A model generated the notes under the pieces. The model did no database searches, was not told the origin of the DNA, and worked only from the letters and a program-made list of their open reading frames with translations. 64,000 bases of DNA. It comes from Dipteronia dyeriana. Its lineage: Eukaryota; Streptophyta; Magnoliopsida; Sapindales; Sapindaceae. How positions within the stretch are numbered: position 1 is the stretch's first letter; every line of letters begins with the position of its first letter. Of the stretch, positions 11,494 through 23,301 are shown piece after piece. A program made the translations under genes and the position numbers. Location: contig CM065303.1 in the NCBI GenBank assembly GCA_032871835.1, positions 54,970,597 through 55,034,596 of the forward strand. The letters run 5' to 3'.

Positions 11494-14434
11494 ATGCCAC
11501 GGAGATTGACAAGGCGTCGCCGATTGTTACCTCAGCCCCTGACCTTTTCCCCTTTTGCTCGTTCGGTGGCTTCCATTCAAAGGGTTAGCTCTAAAGCACA
11601 TATATCCAAAATTCGACGAGGATCTCCACCTGACTGCAAGGGTATTATTATAATCTGGTTAAACTTGTTTTGTTTAATCTCTGTTTTGGTGAATAAGCAT
11701 GTTTGTTTAAGCTCGTTCTAGGTATTGGAGTTTCAAAGCACAACTCGAGCCTGTCTGAGTCTTCTGAAGATGAAGGGTTTGAAGTGAGTAGTACCCATAT
11801 TTGTCATTGCTATTTCTTGTTGAATTTGAATTTGGCTGTGGATTTTTATCAACTTTGTCTGTTTCATTGAAGGGTGTTGTTCAAACAGATTTTGTCTTCT
11901 TTGATCCGAAATCGGATGACTTTCACGGTGTTAAGATCTTGCTGCAGACTTACCTTGATGATAAGCAATGGGATTTGAATGGTTTTGTAGACTTGATATT
12001 GGCACAGGCCACTGTGGGTACACTTGTTAAAATCGAAGGTGATGATGATGATACACCGTTTTCGGTCATAAGTGCCCTCAACTTGGGAAGATATAAGGTA
12101 ATCAACTTGCATTTTTGACATCTCTGTTTTCTATATGATTCCAGTAGTTAGTATTGTGCCATCTTAATAGTACGTGAATGCCATTATCATTGTTATACTT
12201 TTCACATCAACAGTGTTTGTAATTTTACAAAAAAGCTATATTAAATGTGGATACTGAAACAACACTCCAATTTAGTTCATTACTCTTTCGAATCTATCAT
12301 GATATTGGGCTGTGATGTTCCTGTTCATGTAAATGCATGATGTGCACATGATTGATAACCGGGCGTTAATTTTAGTAGTTGTGGTCACCCCGTCAAATCT
12401 GTTGAGTCCGCTTGTACTGACTAAGTAAATCCATATATAATTGTACCAGGATCATAAATGTATCGTGGAACTCAAAGAGTTTCTCCTTCAGATATGCCAA
12501 GAGAAGGATTTAATAAATGGCTTGAGATCAATTTTGGGAGAACAAGCACATGATGTGGGTCTCTTGGTTTCACAGCGTGTGGTGAATCTTCCTCCTCAGC
12601 TCTTGCCACCCCTTTATGGTGCACTCTTTGATGAAGTTTCATGGGCTACAGAAGACGAGGTTAGATGACTGCTCTAGTATGGATGCTGAGCTTGTATAGT
12701 CTCTCTTTATGACCATAAATGACTTTCTCCCTTGAACTAATGTTTTTTTTGTTTCACTTTCTTAAGCCGACGGAGGAGCTCCGAAATTCCTTCCGCTTTA
12801 AGTTTTATCTTCTAGTCAGTAAGATTTACAAGGTTTACCTGTCTCGACATCTTTCAACTGCTCTTTACACTTTTCCAATCGGTTTCTTTTTTATCTGAGA
12901 TTGGTTTCAAGAACTTGTCTTAAATTTCTCCATCTTTCCATGGATGCAAAACTACAGCTTAAGAACGCAAACCAGAAAAGGAATGCACACCAAAAGAAGA
13001 GGCCAAATAGTCATAATGATGAGGAAATAATATACATTAAACCGGAAGATGAAATTTTCCACAAGGTATTGATTCTTTGGCTTATATAGTTTGCATTATT
13101 CTCTTCCTTATTATTTGCTATCTTTTACTTGCACCTTTACATGCAATCATGCATTACGTTTGTCATTTTTATTTTATTTATTATTTTAATTGATTGTTCT
13201 TTCAAATTCATTTCAGCTAAGTTTGTGGTCCTTTACTTTTCCAATGCGCACCCAGCAAGTTGAAACTCAGGAGGCAAGTAGTGTATTGCTCTCAGCTAAT
13301 CATGATCTCATTATTTTATAGCATTTGCTAAAATAACTTTAAAGTCATCACTAATATTAACCGAAGATACAATTGTGAAATTTCTTACGATCTATAATTT
13401 ATTTTACCAGACAATATGTACCTAACGATTCAATAATCTTTTAAAAATTTGTCTACTTCTCATTTATCCTGTTGTGCTTGGGGGCTAGGGTTGTGGTTGA
13501 TGGAATAGAGCTTGGCATTTCACATTATCCTTTCAGGAATGGTCTTTGAACTTTTCTTTTTTTTTTTTGGATTGGGGGAGCATGAGTTCTTTGATTCAAC
13601 ACTGAGTAACTGACCGAATAATATCACAACCAGCATAACAAAATCTTACATTTACACCTGACCAACTTTACATTGCAATGAATGCATGTACCAATACAAA
13701 CACCTGTAACAGTTATAGTCGGGACCTCTTGCTGTGTATAACCTCTATTGCTTTGTTCTGTACTTTTGGCCCACCTCTAGCTATTGCCTTGTAATACCAA
13801 ATATGGTTCCAATCCTATTGAACTAACATCTTTTTTACTGTTAGTTTCAAATTTAAAAAAGTAAAAACTTCTTTTTTACTGTTCTTTATTGTATTCTTGT
13901 TAAAATATACTGCTTATTTAGCTCTATACTATTCAAAATCTTCCAAAACAAAATAGAAGAGAACCCAACCATCATTCTTTTCTATCGACGCTTAAAATAG
14001 AAGAACTCCAATTTTCAGTTGGTCCAACTAAATCCTCGCTGGTATTATCTTTTACCATCTTTAAGCTGTAAAAAGTTCAGTCTTACATAATCTACCCCCC
14101 TTGACGTCCTATCCTGAGGCTGCAACTTCTTAATCCTAGAACAACAAATTGTTGTTGTCTTTATAACCAAGTGTAGCAGTTAGTCTGTGAAGACGATCTC
14201 TGTACTGATTCTCTACTCAGTATCAACTTCTCTTTATTGTGCCATTTTATAATGTCTTGCCATGTGTCTTTATTTTTGTGACCGATTGATTATTGGAACA
14301 GAATATTCTGATCTGTTGTATTGTTAATTTTGCAGCTAAAAAATTATAGTTTAACAGGGTTCGCCCTGGTTGTAGAGGCAGAGAAAATTTCTACTTTCAG
14401 ACAGCAGTTGGAATCCTCGATTGATGAATCTTGA
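11494..14434 (+). CDS. BCCIP: BCCIP/BCP1 family nuclear protein, eight exons, intact
   Basis: Exons: 11494-11641, 11722-11783, 11873-12097, 12450-12659, 12767-12832, 12958-13065, 13217-13273, 14336-14434. The joined frame is open for 324 codons, the usual length for plant BCCIP homologues. Recognisable blocks are a basic N-terminus (MPRRLTRRRR), an acidic SESSEDEGFE patch, GVVQTDFVFFDPKSDDFHG, the signature LLVSQRVVNLPPQLLPPLY in exon 4, DEVSWATEDE, and the C-terminal LSLWSFTFPMRT and NYSLTGFALVVEAEKI. In animals and yeast the family binds p21/BRCA2 or acts as a nuclear export and ribosome-assembly chaperone; the plant role is less clear. All introns are GT-AG except intron 7 (13274-14335, 1,062 bases), which starts GCAAGT, a standard GC-AG donor. 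The start was chosen because the basic N-terminus matches the family. No lesion is seen, and this is the only clearly functional gene here. Confidence 0.93.
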
Positions 14435-15381
14435 CTCCCAAAGGTGAGATATTTGTGTTGTCTAATACCCCCATTTTTTCTTTTTCTCTGGCACAAAATT
14501 TTCAAATTTGGTGACTCATTTCAAGTTTAATTGTGGTCTTTTTTTTCGTTTGGTGAGATATTGACTAGGTGCCAATTTTGAACTTCTAATTTCTTGTATT
14601 TTTCTTGGGGTGCTGGGACAATTATCTCTCCATATCCCAATTTTTGTAACCATAGCAACTGTGTTGACATTCTTTGTGAGTCAATTATATAGAAACCGGA
14701 AAGTGCTATATTTTTATCAATATATAACATGTTAGCATTTGTTTCCACGTCCTACATTTTAAGTTGCTATATTAGTTTGTTAGTGCTTACTTTAAATACG
14801 ATCAAGAGTTAATGGTACTCTGGAATTAATATGCCTTAGACTGCAGAAAGCTTTGTTGCAAAGCATTTCTTGCTATTTTTTGTCATAACTCATAAGTATG
14901 AAGACGTTTTGATTCACTATCAATTTGTTATTCGACTCATCCTGTGTTGTATACTGATGTGTATTAACCTCATATCTGTCTAGAAATTTGTTGTCATTTT
15001 GTATTTTACCAATGACAGGAAATTGGACTTTTTCATGTAGTATATATATATTTATATCTGTGACCAACCATTCACTTATCAGGGACAAATACAGATCTTG
15101 TTCTGATACCAGTTTATGTAGGAAAAACTTCAAATAATTGGTTTTAATAGGTTATTTAATCTTTATCTTTTTGGATTTCTGTATTGGCCTACTCGGATCC
15201 ATAATATCTTTTGAGATGAGATTCACGAATTAGAATCAGTAGGACATATCTATGTGATAATAATTTTTAAGACATGTTTGATTGTATCTCCAAATTTCAA
15301 TTTCATATACATTCCTGAAAACCATTAAAAAAATTGCTTTCATTATTGTTTGTGAGATTGTATTCAACTCTACGTCAGGGC
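14435..15381. other. 3' flank of the BCCIP gene, AT-rich
   Basis: This presumably contains the 3' UTR and polyadenylation site. I see no other gene, repeat or paired inverted ends. Confidence 0.5.
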
Positions 15382-16049
15382 TAGGGATAACAACGCGTTG
15401 GATTCGGGTGGGTTTTGCAAAATCCAAACCTGCACCCGTTAAAATTTTCTTCACGCTTTTGAACCCGAGAAAATAAACGGGTTCGGGTTTCACCCGTGGG
15501 TTTTGCAGCACCCGCACCTGACCATGAACCCAAGAAACTAAGAGGGGTACATGAGTAGCAATTTTTTTATAATATTTATATATTATTGAAATATATGAAA
15601 TGTTATAATTTTAAAGATTAAAAACTCTGAAAACTTAAAATTGAGATGAGGTTAGAACTAAAGACACTCTTGTTTTTTCAATGTAGGAAAATATAAGACA
15701 CTCTTGTTTTTTAAATTTGGGAAAATACAAGGGTGTAAGGTTCAACTTTGTTTATATATAAATGAGAGTAAACTTAGAATGAGTGGAATTTTTATATTTT
15801 ATTCTTTATATGGTTATAAAGTTTCTATTAGAGTTTAAATTTATAATATTTAAAATAATAAATATTATACAATTTATATTTATACGGGTTTATGAATTCA
15901 TCCAAGGGTTCGTTTTTCCAACCCGCATCCGAACTCGTTCGGTTTTTATTAATACGGGTTTACAGGTCGTTATTTTACCATCCAAACCTGATCGTACATG
16001 ATTGTGTTCGGACGGGTGCCTATAGGTGCTGATCAAATTGTCATCCCTA
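15382..16049. mobile_element. Non-autonomous hAT element, CGGGTT-type ends
   Basis: The element is 668 bp with ends TAGGGATAACAA and TTGTCATCCCTA. Flanking octamers GTCAGGGC and ATTAGGGC agree at six of eight positions, a decayed target duplication. Subterminal motifs of the CGGGTT kind resemble the 9045 element, but the sequence differs and the core is AT-rich. No coding capacity. Confidence 0.82.
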
Positions 16050-16242
16050 ATTAGGGCTATTCTTGAATCTTTTAAAATTATTCTCATATTACAAATCAAA
16101 CTATGATAATGTGATTAATAAATATAACATTGTAATAAGATGATGTTGATTCAGCTAAGCTCATCATGCCTACATCAAAGTGGTTATAGGTTTGAGTCAT
16201 GTCATTTCTTCCGATCTTGAAATATTGTAATATATAAAATAG

Positions 16243-16279
<37 letters not shown>

Positions 16280-16940
16280 CATGACATTATATTATGATGT
16301 CCTCGATTTTTTTTTTTGTATTCAAGATTGTTGTGTTTAATTATTATTATTATTAGGGGTATTTTCATTTTAGTCCATAGGTATTGGTAAAAGTTCAACT
16401 TTTTAAACGTGTTTATTTTTTTAAGACCCTTGGTCTCTTACTTTTCAAAAATACATCAAATATGTCATTCTAAAGTTTTTTTAATGGTCAAACATTATAA
16501 AAAGGGCGTAATGTCCGTTTTGTCGCTACATGATGTTTGAACAATGGAAAGATCGTTTTACCCTTCAATGTTTTTGGAAATGACAATTTTGTATAGTTTT
16601 ATTAAGACTTAAATACCTATACTGATGATGAATTTTACGATTATACTCTTATAAAGTAATAATAAAAAATTGATAAAAGTACAATTATAAAAATTAATAT
16701 TGAAGGGTTCAGGATTGAACTTAATGCCCTTACCTAGAAATGAAATTTATTAAAAAAAAAAACATAATCCATCAAAACACACCGTCATCTTTTTTGCCTT
16801 TATCTGCTTCAAGTTGTACACAAAGAAAACAAATGAAACCCAAAAACCCAAACTTCAACTTCATCTTCTTTATCAGTTTTCCAGAAATCATCATCGTCTA
16901 CACCATCAAATACAACCCACCATCACTCATTGTTAGAAAC
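16050..16940. repeat. AT-rich spacer with (TA)n and a one-sided long-TIR-like end
   Basis: It holds a (TA)n tract at 16246-16277. From about 16360 runs a sequence of the plant type that begins TTTTAGTCCATAGG and includes AATGGTCAAACATTATAAAAA. Similar text at 19800-19990 has the same orientation, so it is not its inverted mate. Probably a remnant of a MULE-like terminus. Confidence 0.4.
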
Positions 16941-16941
16941 A

Positions 16942-16978
16942 ACCAAACCCAAACCCAAACCCAAACCCAAACCCAAAC
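16942..16978 (+). repeat. (AAACCC)n hexamer tract
   Basis: About six uninterrupted AAACCC units. It resembles plant telomeric CCCTAAA with one T missing, but is too short to be an interstitial telomere. Confidence 0.8.
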
Positions 16979-17544
16979 ACAACAGCCACCTTTAAAATCA
17001 ACCATTTTCAAATCACCATCATCTCTAACACCTAGAACACAACATCTATCTCTCTCTACTCATCTATCTCTCTGGCCGTGATAAGCTTGAGACCCGGTGC
17101 CGGCGGTCCATGTGATACCAGATTCTTCACTCCCCGTTTCGACCCTCTTCTTCATCGTCAGTCTCTGATTGATTCACCGTCTCTAAACCTCCAAAAAACA
17201 ACACATCGATTAATTGTTGTATAAAAATAATATCATCAACAAATTAAGTATAACTGAAAGCTAGTATTACATAACAAATGAGAAAAATTTCAACAAGACA
17301 CCCTCACGAATCACTCATTCTATTACTTTATATACACTAGTCACTCCAATTATCGATCTCTTTAACATATCGAGTCTTGATTTGTTTTGATAGAGGCAGA
17401 TCTCAAAGTTTCATCAAACGACTTTTTATGAAGATTGAAGATCAATAGAAGCAGCTTGGAGATTACGGATTTAGGGAGGCGTCGAGATATGCGATTTTGG
17501 ATTTGGGGTTATAAGAGAAGACAAAACCTTGGTCAAGATCTAAG

Positions 17545-18690
17545 GGGGACACCCAACTAATCGCTGTACTTGCTATTGTAAACACATATCCGGTGGTACT
17601 TCTTCTATGATCCACCTCTCCGGTAAAATCTAAATCCACATAACCTTCTAGCTTGATTTCATTTCTTCTGAAGGTTAGACATCTTAGGATCCACTTTACA
17701 GCTTCCCAGTAAGGCTTGCCTAGATTGGACATATATCGACTCACAACTCCCATTGCTTGGGAAATGTCTGGTCTTGTGCAAGCCATGGCATACATTAGAC
17801 TTTCAATAGTTGAAGCGTAGGGAACTCTGGCCATGAAGTCCTTCTCCTTTTCCGTCTTCAGATTCTGATCCTTGGATAACTTGAAGTGACTAGCCAAAGG
17901 TGTTTTCACTGGTTTTGCATCTCCCATGCTGAATCTATGTAACACCTTTCGAATGTCCTCTTCGTGTGAAAACTTTAATATACCTTCCTGTTTATCTCTT
18001 ATAATCCTCATTTCAAGAATCTGTTTTGTTGGACCCAAATCCTTCATCTCGAACTCACTCGAAAGTTACTTCTTCAAATTGTTAATCTCTTCTAAATTTG
18101 CACTAGCTACTAACATGTCATCAACATAAAGTAGCAATATTATGAAACTAGACTTAACCTTTTTGAAGTAGTAGCAGTGGTCAGCATTGTATCTTAGGTA
18201 GCCATTTCCTTACATAAATCCATCAAACTTCTTGTACCACTGTCGGGGGACTTGTTTTAAACCATACAAGCTCTTCGTCAACTTGTATACCAACTCTTCC
18301 TTGCCAATTTTTGTAAAGCCCTCTGGTCGCTTCATATATATCCCTTCCTCCAAATCTCCATAAAAAAAGATAGTTTTCACATCTAACTGCTCCAGATATA
18401 ACTCTTTTGTTGCTACAATACTCAACACTAACCGGATCGTAGTTAGTTTAACAGCAGGAGGAAAAATATCAAAGTAATCAATACCTTTAATTTGTTGGAA
18501 ACCTTTAACTACAAGTCGTGCATTGTATCTCTTGGAACCATCATGTTCCTCTTTGATCTGAAACACCCACTTGTTCTGTAGGGCTTTCATTCCTTCGGAA
18601 CCTGGCTAACTCCCAAGTTTAGCAAGATACTAACTACTTCATCTCATCCTTCATTGCAAGCTCCCACTTGCTCGCATCTTCTCCCAAACA
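17545..18690 (-). pseudogene. Ty1/copia reverse transcriptase and partial RNase H fragment
   Basis: On the - strand the reading begins near 18690 (WELAMKDEMK) and shifts frame into KNKWV-type text (MKALQNKWVFQIKEEHDGSK). It then runs through KLTTIRLVLSIVA and LEQLDVKT to SLYGLKQVPRQWYKKFD. The polymerase motif YVDDML is present at about 18105-18122. After a stop come MKDLGPTKQILEMRI and, at the RNase H start, RRSTTGYVFTIA and ISWVSPL, where homology ends abruptly. Gag, protease, integrase and LTRs are absent. In-frame stops and a frameshift make it dead. The IKLEGYV and ISWVS strings match the copia element at 56200-59942, so both probably come from one lineage. Confidence 0.88.
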
Positions 18691-19600
18691 CGCTTTATCA
18701 TAGCACTCAGATTCTCGTGCATCTGTCAGCAGCATGTATTGCAAGTACTTCCTATTTAGTTATAGGAGTTCGAGTTGATCTTCTCAATGTATTCTGGACC
18801 TATGTCACTGGACATCTCTTAGTGGGAGAATCGGTTCTTTTTGTTTTGTGGATTTTTTTTTCTTATTTTTTTGTGCGAGATGGACGATTGGATCTAGAGA
18901 TAGGCGATCAATTTTTTTTTTTTTCAGTTTTCTTGCATTTATTTTTCAAGTTTGATCACCAGATCCATTTTTTGTTTTTTATTTTTTCCATATTTTTGTT
19001 GTGGATGGAAAAGACGGAGAAATGGGAAATTTTTGTTTTGGATTTGAGGAAGATGAAGAGATGGTGATGAGCTTATGGGCTTTTGGATCCAATTATTTTA
19101 AAAAGTAATTTAATTGATATATATATATATGAGTTTTTTTTTTAATTTTTTACAAATATATCCTTAATTTTTTAAATTTATAAATGAGTTTTTTTTTTCT
19201 AATGAATTATTTTTTATTTTTTATTAGAGTTTTTAAATTTGTGTTTATATTAAAGCTTTATGTTTAATATTTTTCATTTTTAAAAAAGACATCTAATTTT
19301 TATATAAGTTAATATTAAAAGATTTTCATTTTTCAAATTAATTTATCTTTTTTATTGGATTTTCATTTTAAAAATCAACAAATAGCTTTAAGTATTTCTT
19401 TATTTATTAAATATTATATACATGTGTCTAATCACCCTATATAACAAATGAAATGATAAAAATAGCACTTAAACCGTTAATTTAGATTAACTTTTAACTG
19501 AAAGAAAGATCAATTTGATGTATTTAAAAAAAAAAGACAATACCCCTTACTATTTTTTTTTAAGATTGTTTTTCAAAATAAACAAGTAAAATTTAAAGAG
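18691..19600. other. T-rich spacer
   Basis: Long T runs and AT-rich text. The open frame at 18654-19067 is hydrophobic low-complexity sequence on the strand opposite to copia and is not considered a gene. Confidence 0.45.
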
Positions 19601-19785
19601 TAATGTTAGGCTTTCAAATTATTTTTTCCAAATTATGTTTTAAATGATGCTAGTATGTGAGATGTTAACAACTTATAAATGATGAGTTGACGTAGTAAGT
19701 GATATGATGTTGACACCTTACGTATTAATATCATTTAGAAAGAAATTTGAAAAAATATTTAGGAAACTTATCATTATTCAAATTT
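19601..19785. mobile_element. Short MITE-like inverted repeat
   Basis: The left text TAATGTTAGGCTTTC, running through AATGATGCTAG and GAGATGTTAACA, aligns with the reverse complement of the right side through AATGATAAGTTTCC and AATGATATTAA. Nearly the entire 185 bp is palindromic. Superfamily not determined. Confidence 0.6.
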
Positions 19786-20766
19786 AAAAGGATGATTGTT
19801 AATGCAGTCCTTGTTTTTGTAGAAATTTTGTTAGTGTCATTGGTCCCTATAATTTCCTAAGTCCATCAAATTAGTCTGTCTGATTAAATTTTTAATGGTC
19901 AAACCTTATAGAAAGGATATAATCATTATATTACCCTTGTATTCCTTTTAGGAGCTAACATTATTGCTTTACCCTTTAAAAATGATTAGAATTACAATTA
20001 GAGTGTACCCCCAAACCAATTTTTTTGAATGCAAGTTATTTTTTTTCCAATTTCGTGTTTTACAAACCCTAAAATATCTTTTTACAAATCCTAAATTTTG
20101 TTTGGAAGATAGAAATTGAGAATAAAATCTTTCATGTCTTTGGCACGGGCCATTGGAACATCCGGGACATTTCTAATATTTAGGGTCATATCAGTGGTAG
20201 CTTTAAGAGAAGCACCATAATATTAGGCATGATGGTCGTGCTACAGACATGGCAGCAATTTTTCTACTTTAAACATTTTAATATATATCATTATACTTTT
20301 ATCATATCACTTTAATAATAATATATATGATAATGTGTATTATTATATTTATAAGAGAAAAATTGAAGTATTTAACGAATTATATCAACAGATAATTATA
20401 AAATATATGTAAACATAGGTTTTAATTAAACAAATTTTACGTTCAACTATATATATAATTTGAATTGACATTAACCGGATCAATATTATCAACAAGAATT
20501 CGGATTTCTAAAAAGGGTAAGAATTAAGGCTACACTTGTACAATAAATCATGAGCTATTAATTAGGGCAAGAAAGCTATATCATTTTTTTTTCATGCTGC
20601 AAAAGGTTGAATAAGCTATGATGGAATTTTCCAGCTAGCTAGCGGTACTGCCCAAATACTGATAATTGATGCCGATCTTGTAAAATAAGTCATTGCATGC
20701 ACTTTATTTCATGTTTAATCAATTCATCTATAGCTTCAAAAGTCAGAAAATGGACAGCCTATACGT

Positions 20767-20770
<4 letters not shown>
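19786..20770. other. AT-rich spacer with a low-copy-looking stretch near 20500-20720
   Basis: It includes a MULE-terminus-like block (19800-19990). The final 200 bases are more complex, with a self-complementary CCAGCTAGCTAGCGG. No coding or RNA gene recognised. Confidence 0.35.

Positions 20771-20818
<48 letters not shown>
20771..20818. repeat. (AT)24 microsatellite
   Basis: Uninterrupted dinucleotide repeat, about 48 bp. Confidence 0.95.
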
Positions 20819-20820
<2 letters not shown>

Positions 20821-21006
20821 TGCAAGTTTATTAGGACTCTCCGCCATGTCATCGTCGATAAAAACAAGCTTAAGAGAATCAAATATAATCTTGCTCAAAA
20901 CAAAAGAAAATTGATCTATTTCATTTGTCCCTTTTGGGGATTTTTACTTGGCTTCTAAATTAAATCGGCAGATGAAGAAAATACATAATCAAAATCTTTT
21001 AAGAAT

Positions 21007-21035
21007 AATGATGTATTGTCCAACAATACATCATT
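21007..21035. repeat. Perfect 13-bp hairpin
   Basis: AATGATGTATTGT, a 3-base loop CCA, then its exact reverse complement. Confidence 0.85.
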
Positions 21036-21196
21036 AGAGTATGGTTTAAGATAAGGAAAACTATGAATTCAACCGAGCAGTTGCTTCTTGAAGACCCATA
21101 TGGATCTCTAGCGATCGATGACATGGATCTCCATCTCTATCAATTTTTTCTTATGGAAACGGTGATATATGTTACATTTTTTTAGATATGTCACAC

Positions 21197-23301
21197 TTTA
21201 ATAACTTAAGTTTAAAAGACACATATTACGGTGAACTATCCAAATTGTCCTTAACTAATTTATTTTTTAATTTCATTGTGTTTCCATCTACATTTTGAAA
21301 ACGATAACTCATCTCTCTCTCCAACAAACTTATCTCTCTCCAAATTCTGCACAAGAAGATAACATATATTTGTGATCTTCGTTTATATATATTTATATAT
21401 TGTTGTGCGATTTAACAATGAATCCATTCATTATATGATTTGTTATCTAGTCTTTGTATGAACATGTATGCACATATATGAACATTTTATTTTTCAAATA
21501 ATCGAACATTTTATTTTTGATAATAATGTTTAGTTAAATCAAGCATATTTGTAGCCAAATCGAGTTTTTTTTTTTTAATATGATCGAGCATATTTTTGAA
21601 AGAATCGAGCATTTGTCAAAGGATCAAGAAATTTTCAAAGAATCGAGAATATTTTTCAAAGGATCGATAATTTTTTTTTAAAAGATCGAGATTTTTTTTA
21701 AAAGATCGAATCAAGAATATTTTTCAAAAGATTGAGAATATTTTTCAAAGGATCGAGAATTTTTATCAAATGATCGAAAAGATTTTTTAAAGGATCGAGA
21801 TTTTTATCAAATGATCGAGAATATTTTTTAAAGTATCGAGAATTTTTATCAAATGATCGAGATTTCTTTCAAAGGATCGAGAATATTTTTCAAAGGATCG
21901 AGAATATTTTTCAAAGGATCGAGAATTTTTTCAAAGGATCGAGAATTTTTTTCAAAGGATCGAGAATGTTTTTTAACGGATCGAGAATTTTTATCAAATA
22001 ATCGAGATTTTTTTTAAAGGATCGAGAATATTTTTCAAAGGATGAAGAATAGCTTTCAAATGATCAAGAATTTTTTCAAAGGATCAAGATTTTTTTCAAA
22101 GGATCGAGACCGAGAATATTTTTTAAAGGATCGAGAATTTTTATCAAAGGATCGAGAATTTTTATCAAAGGATCGGGATTTTTTTCAAATGATTGAGATT
22201 TTTTTCAAAGGATCGAGAATATTTTTTAAAGGATCGAGAATTTTTATCAAATGATCGACAAATTTTTCAAAGGATGGAGAATATTTTTCAAATGATCTAG
22301 ATTTTTTTCAAAGGATCAAGAATATTTTTTAAAGGATCAAGAATTTTTGTCAAATGATCGAGATTTTTTTTCAAAGGATCGAGAATTTTTTCAAAGGATC
22401 GGAATTTTTTTCAAAGGATCGGGATTTTTTTCAAAGGATCGAGAATATTTTTTAAAGGATCGAGAATTTTTATCAAATGATCGAGATTTTTTTCAAAGGA
22501 TCGAAAATATTTTTCAAAGGATCGAGATTTTTTTCAAAGGATCGAAAATATTTTTTAAAAGATCGAGAAATTTTATCAAATGATTGAGAATTTTTTCAAA
22601 GGATCGAGAATTTTTTTCAAAGGAACGAGATTTTTTTTCAAAGGAACGAGATTTTTTTTCAAAGGATCGAGAATATTTTTTAAAGGATCGAGATTTTTTT
22701 TCAAATAATCGAGATTTTTTTCAAATGATCGAGAGTATTTTTCAAATGATCGAGAGTATTTTTCAAAGGATCGAGATTTTTTTCAAAGGATCGAGTATAT
22801 TTTTTAAAGGATCGAGAATTTTTATCAAATGATCGAGATATTTTTCAAAGGATCGATATTTTTTTTCAAATGATCGAGATATTTTTCAAACGAACTAGAT
22901 TTTTTTTCTTCAAATGATCGAGAATAGTTTTTAAAGGATCGAGATTTTTTTCGAAGGATCGAGATTTTTTTCAAAGAATCGAGAATATTTTTTAAAGGAT
23001 CGAGAACTTTTATCAAATGATCGATATTTTTATCAAATGTTCGAGCATATTTTTTAAATGAACGAGAATTTTTTTCAAAGGATCGAGATTTTTTTTTTGA
23101 AGTACTGACTAGAAAAAAAATGCTATGGGAGCTTGGCCTCCGAATACGTTTGCGTAGCGCCTGAGTTTCAACGAAACTTTCTCTATCTATTTCAAAACTC
23201 TCACTGTAAAAAAATGAATGAAAGACTCTGATGGAACAACTGTTGGGGGCATTTTTGTCCGTTCACCATAATATGTGCCTTTTAAACATAAGTTATTAAA
23301 A
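21197..23301. mobile_element. Non-autonomous MULE filled with a GGATCGAGA minisatellite
   Basis: Ends TTAATAACTTAAGTTTAAAAG (21198 onward) and, inverted, CATAAGTTATTAAAA (to 23300) match the terminus of the MURA-bearing element at 8620-8669, so this is a deletion derivative of that family. No transposase remains. The core is a long tandem array of a short unit (separate entry). The exact end bases and target duplication could not be fixed. Confidence 0.78.
21590..23095. repeat. Minisatellite, unit about 20-26 bp, AAAGGATCGAGA plus a T-rich arm
   Basis: Roughly sixty imperfect units of the form CAAAGGATCGAGAATATTTTT, with the T run varying in length and GGATCGAGA sometimes mutated (GATCAAGA, GATCGGGA, TGATCGAG). 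No spacers, no unique sequence between units. The open frames of 63-82 codons read across it are by-products giving SKDRE-type peptides. Confidence 0.92.

Noticed and set aside
16942..16978. Interstitial telomere
   Set aside because: The unit is AAACCC, not CCCTAAA, and there are only about six copies.
16740..17081. 113-codon ORF with TQTQTQTQ
   Set aside because: The repeat is the AAACCC tract read in frame; surrounding codons are not gene-like.
18654..19067. 137-codon hydrophobic ORF
   Set aside because: T-rich low complexity starting on the antisense strand of a copia fragment; no signal of a real membrane protein family.
21590..23095. CRISPR-like array or repeat-protein gene
   Set aside because: Units are contiguous with no unique spacers and the context is a plant MULE. 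The SKDRE-type peptides change frame with T-run length, so no protein is implied.
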